From positions 1-14,909 of the forward strand of contig CAZNBL010000033.1 of assembly GCA_964571375.1 (NCBI GenBank): a stretch of DNA of 14,909 nucleotides, in the 5' to 3' direction. Below are positions 14,295 to 14,909 of this stretch, in pieces. The translations under genes were made by a program, and so were the position numbers. The number at the start of each line of letters is the position of its first letter. Within the stretch, counting starts at the first letter, position 1. Origin of the DNA: JAFTYR01 sp964571375 (GTDB lineage: Bacteria; Pseudomonadota; Gammaproteobacteria; Burkholderiales; Burkholderiaceae_F). Under the pieces are notes generated by a model. That model searched no databases, was not told the DNA's origin, and saw only the letters and a list, made by a program, of their open reading frames with translations.

Positions 14295-14909
14295 TTGTTT
14301 GTACAGGGTGAAAATAGGATTGAGTTTGCGTGACGCCAAGACCCTGGATTAAAAAGTGCTGAAGGTTTTCTCATACCTTAAACGAAACAGACCTGTCTGA
14401 AGTATTCGTTCACCCAGGGTTTAATCCGGCGGATACTGGACAGGTCTCAGCGACAGAATCTGCCGCCAGGATCGGTTTAGTAGCATCGCATACCTGGGGC
14501 AAGATACCTCAAATCAAATATCCATAGGCTGCATAGGAAATATTTGATTGAGTTGAGATTGCGGTACGCAGACTAACAGCAATTACGACGAACTGAAACG
14601 GAAGGTCTGCGAAACGGTACAGGGAAGAAGCTGGAAGAACAGTACTACGCTGAGTTTGAGAAGTGCCCGAAGTTCAAGAAGGAAGGGAAATCTTGTCTAT
14701 ATAAAAAGACAAAAGGTAGATAGTCAGCACCAAGCCGCCGGGTCCAATTCCCTTTGTGATGCCTACAACTATCTACCTGATAAGAACAATATACTTACCG
14801 AAGAAGACCTTGTCAATCTTCAGAAGGAATACCCTGGCTACTATCAGACCTCTGCTACCCCGACCGATTTTAAATCAGCAACAGAGAAAAATAGCCCTGT
14901 TTTGTTAAC
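14295..14909. other. Region without an intact gene, rich in inverted repeats; open at the right edge
   Basis: No reading frame here starts with a credible start codon and ribosome binding site. Three partial plus-strand frames give protein-like peptides without an ATG: 14363-14527 (ending TAG), 14577-14723 (ending TAG) and 14557-14909 (open at the edge). The base and codon character, for example the AT-richer stretch after 14690, differs from the genes to the left. The region is dominated by the pairing segments described at 14336-14778. It may be a large non-coding RNA, a decayed insertion, or the 5' part of an element continuing outside the window. Confidence 0.6.
14336..14778 (+). ncRNA. 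Candidate large structured RNA (or repeat-rich mobile element end)
   Basis: Pairing segments found by eye: GGATTAAA 14346-14353 with TTTAATCC 14420-14427, enclosing AAGGT/ACCTT (14362-14379) and AACGAA/TTCGTT (14381-14410, with inner CAGA/TCTG); GGCGG/CCGCC (14428-14467); CCAGG/CCTGG (14466-14497); a 13-bp helix with one bulge, 14508-14521 with 14540-14552; GTAC plus GCAGAC (14564-14573) with GTCTGC (14605-14610) plus GTAC (14617-14620); TTGTCT/AGACAA (14693-14712); and AGGTAGATAGT with ACTATCTACCT (14714-14778, 11 bp). The helices are mostly successive, as in an RNA fold. I found no match to the RNase P RNA, tmRNA or group II domain V patterns that I know. The strand is chosen from the direction of the neighbouring gene and is uncertain. 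Confidence 0.4.

Noticed and set aside
14740..14752. T-arm-like GGG-TCCAATT-CCC suggesting a tRNA-like end
   Set aside because: Only three base pairs support it, with no acceptor or anticodon arms around it.
14295..14909. RNase P RNA, tmRNA, group I or group II intron
   Set aside because: I looked for the RNase P GAGGAAAGTCC block, a tmRNA tRNA-like end, group II domain V and group I P7 elements. Only a loose GCAGACTAA similarity to a group I R element was seen, without the matching S element.
1..14909. CRISPR array or intact insertion sequence
   Set aside because: No regularly spaced direct repeats and no transposase with catalytic residues or terminal repeats were seen.

Overview
The window looks like chromosomal sequence from a moderate-GC betaproteobacterium. 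The best guess is the Sutterellaceae (Sutterella/Parasutterella group), an inference from gene content and protein style only. Supporting points are a tRNA-Val(UAC)/tRNA-Asp(GUC) pair, a typical proteobacterial IspD, and many importers for organic acids and amino acids with no sugar-uptake gene, which fits an asaccharolytic gut organism.

Layout, left to right. (1) Positions 1-642 (-) hold a 3'-truncated ispD of the MEP isoprenoid pathway. (2) 643-1297 is a long divergent spacer with a strong leftward terminator that no visible gene uses, so a small RNA is possible. (3) 1298-2614 (+) is a DctA-type C4-dicarboxylate symporter. (4) 3265-3621 (+) is a small orphan protein with two helix-turn-helix segments. 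(5) 3746-4984 (-) is a second DAACS symporter with the acidic amino acid signature. (6) 5232-6563 (+) is an NSS/SNF sodium:amino acid symporter. (7) 6671-7519 (-) is an exported six-cysteine protein of unknown function with a possible Shine-Dalgarno-blocking leader. (8) 7761-7916 (-) is the tRNA-Val/tRNA-Asp operon with promoter and terminator. (9) 8252-8581 (+) is a second small orphan HTH protein. (10) 8704-9615 (-) is a LysR regulator, divergent from (11) a two-gene CYTH operon at 9856-10990 (+): one canonical triphosphate-tunnel protein and one divergent longer relative. (12) 11092-12621 (+) is a DASS/SLC13-type anion transporter whose promoter appears to overlap the preceding terminator. 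(13) 12759-14294 (+) is a 511-residue protein of unknown family with two membrane segments. (14) 14295-14909 has no intact gene but is dense in long inverted repeats. It is either a large structured RNA or a decayed mobile element, and it is the least explained part of the window.

Most genes are single transcription units bounded by clear intrinsic terminators; the CYTH pair is the only clear protein-coding operon. The shared theme is uptake of carboxylates and amino acids (four secondary transporters of three families). The LysR gene probably controls the CYTH operon through a TCATAA-N7-TTATGA operator between them. The tandem CYTH genes and the 3' structured region are the best candidates for undescribed biology.
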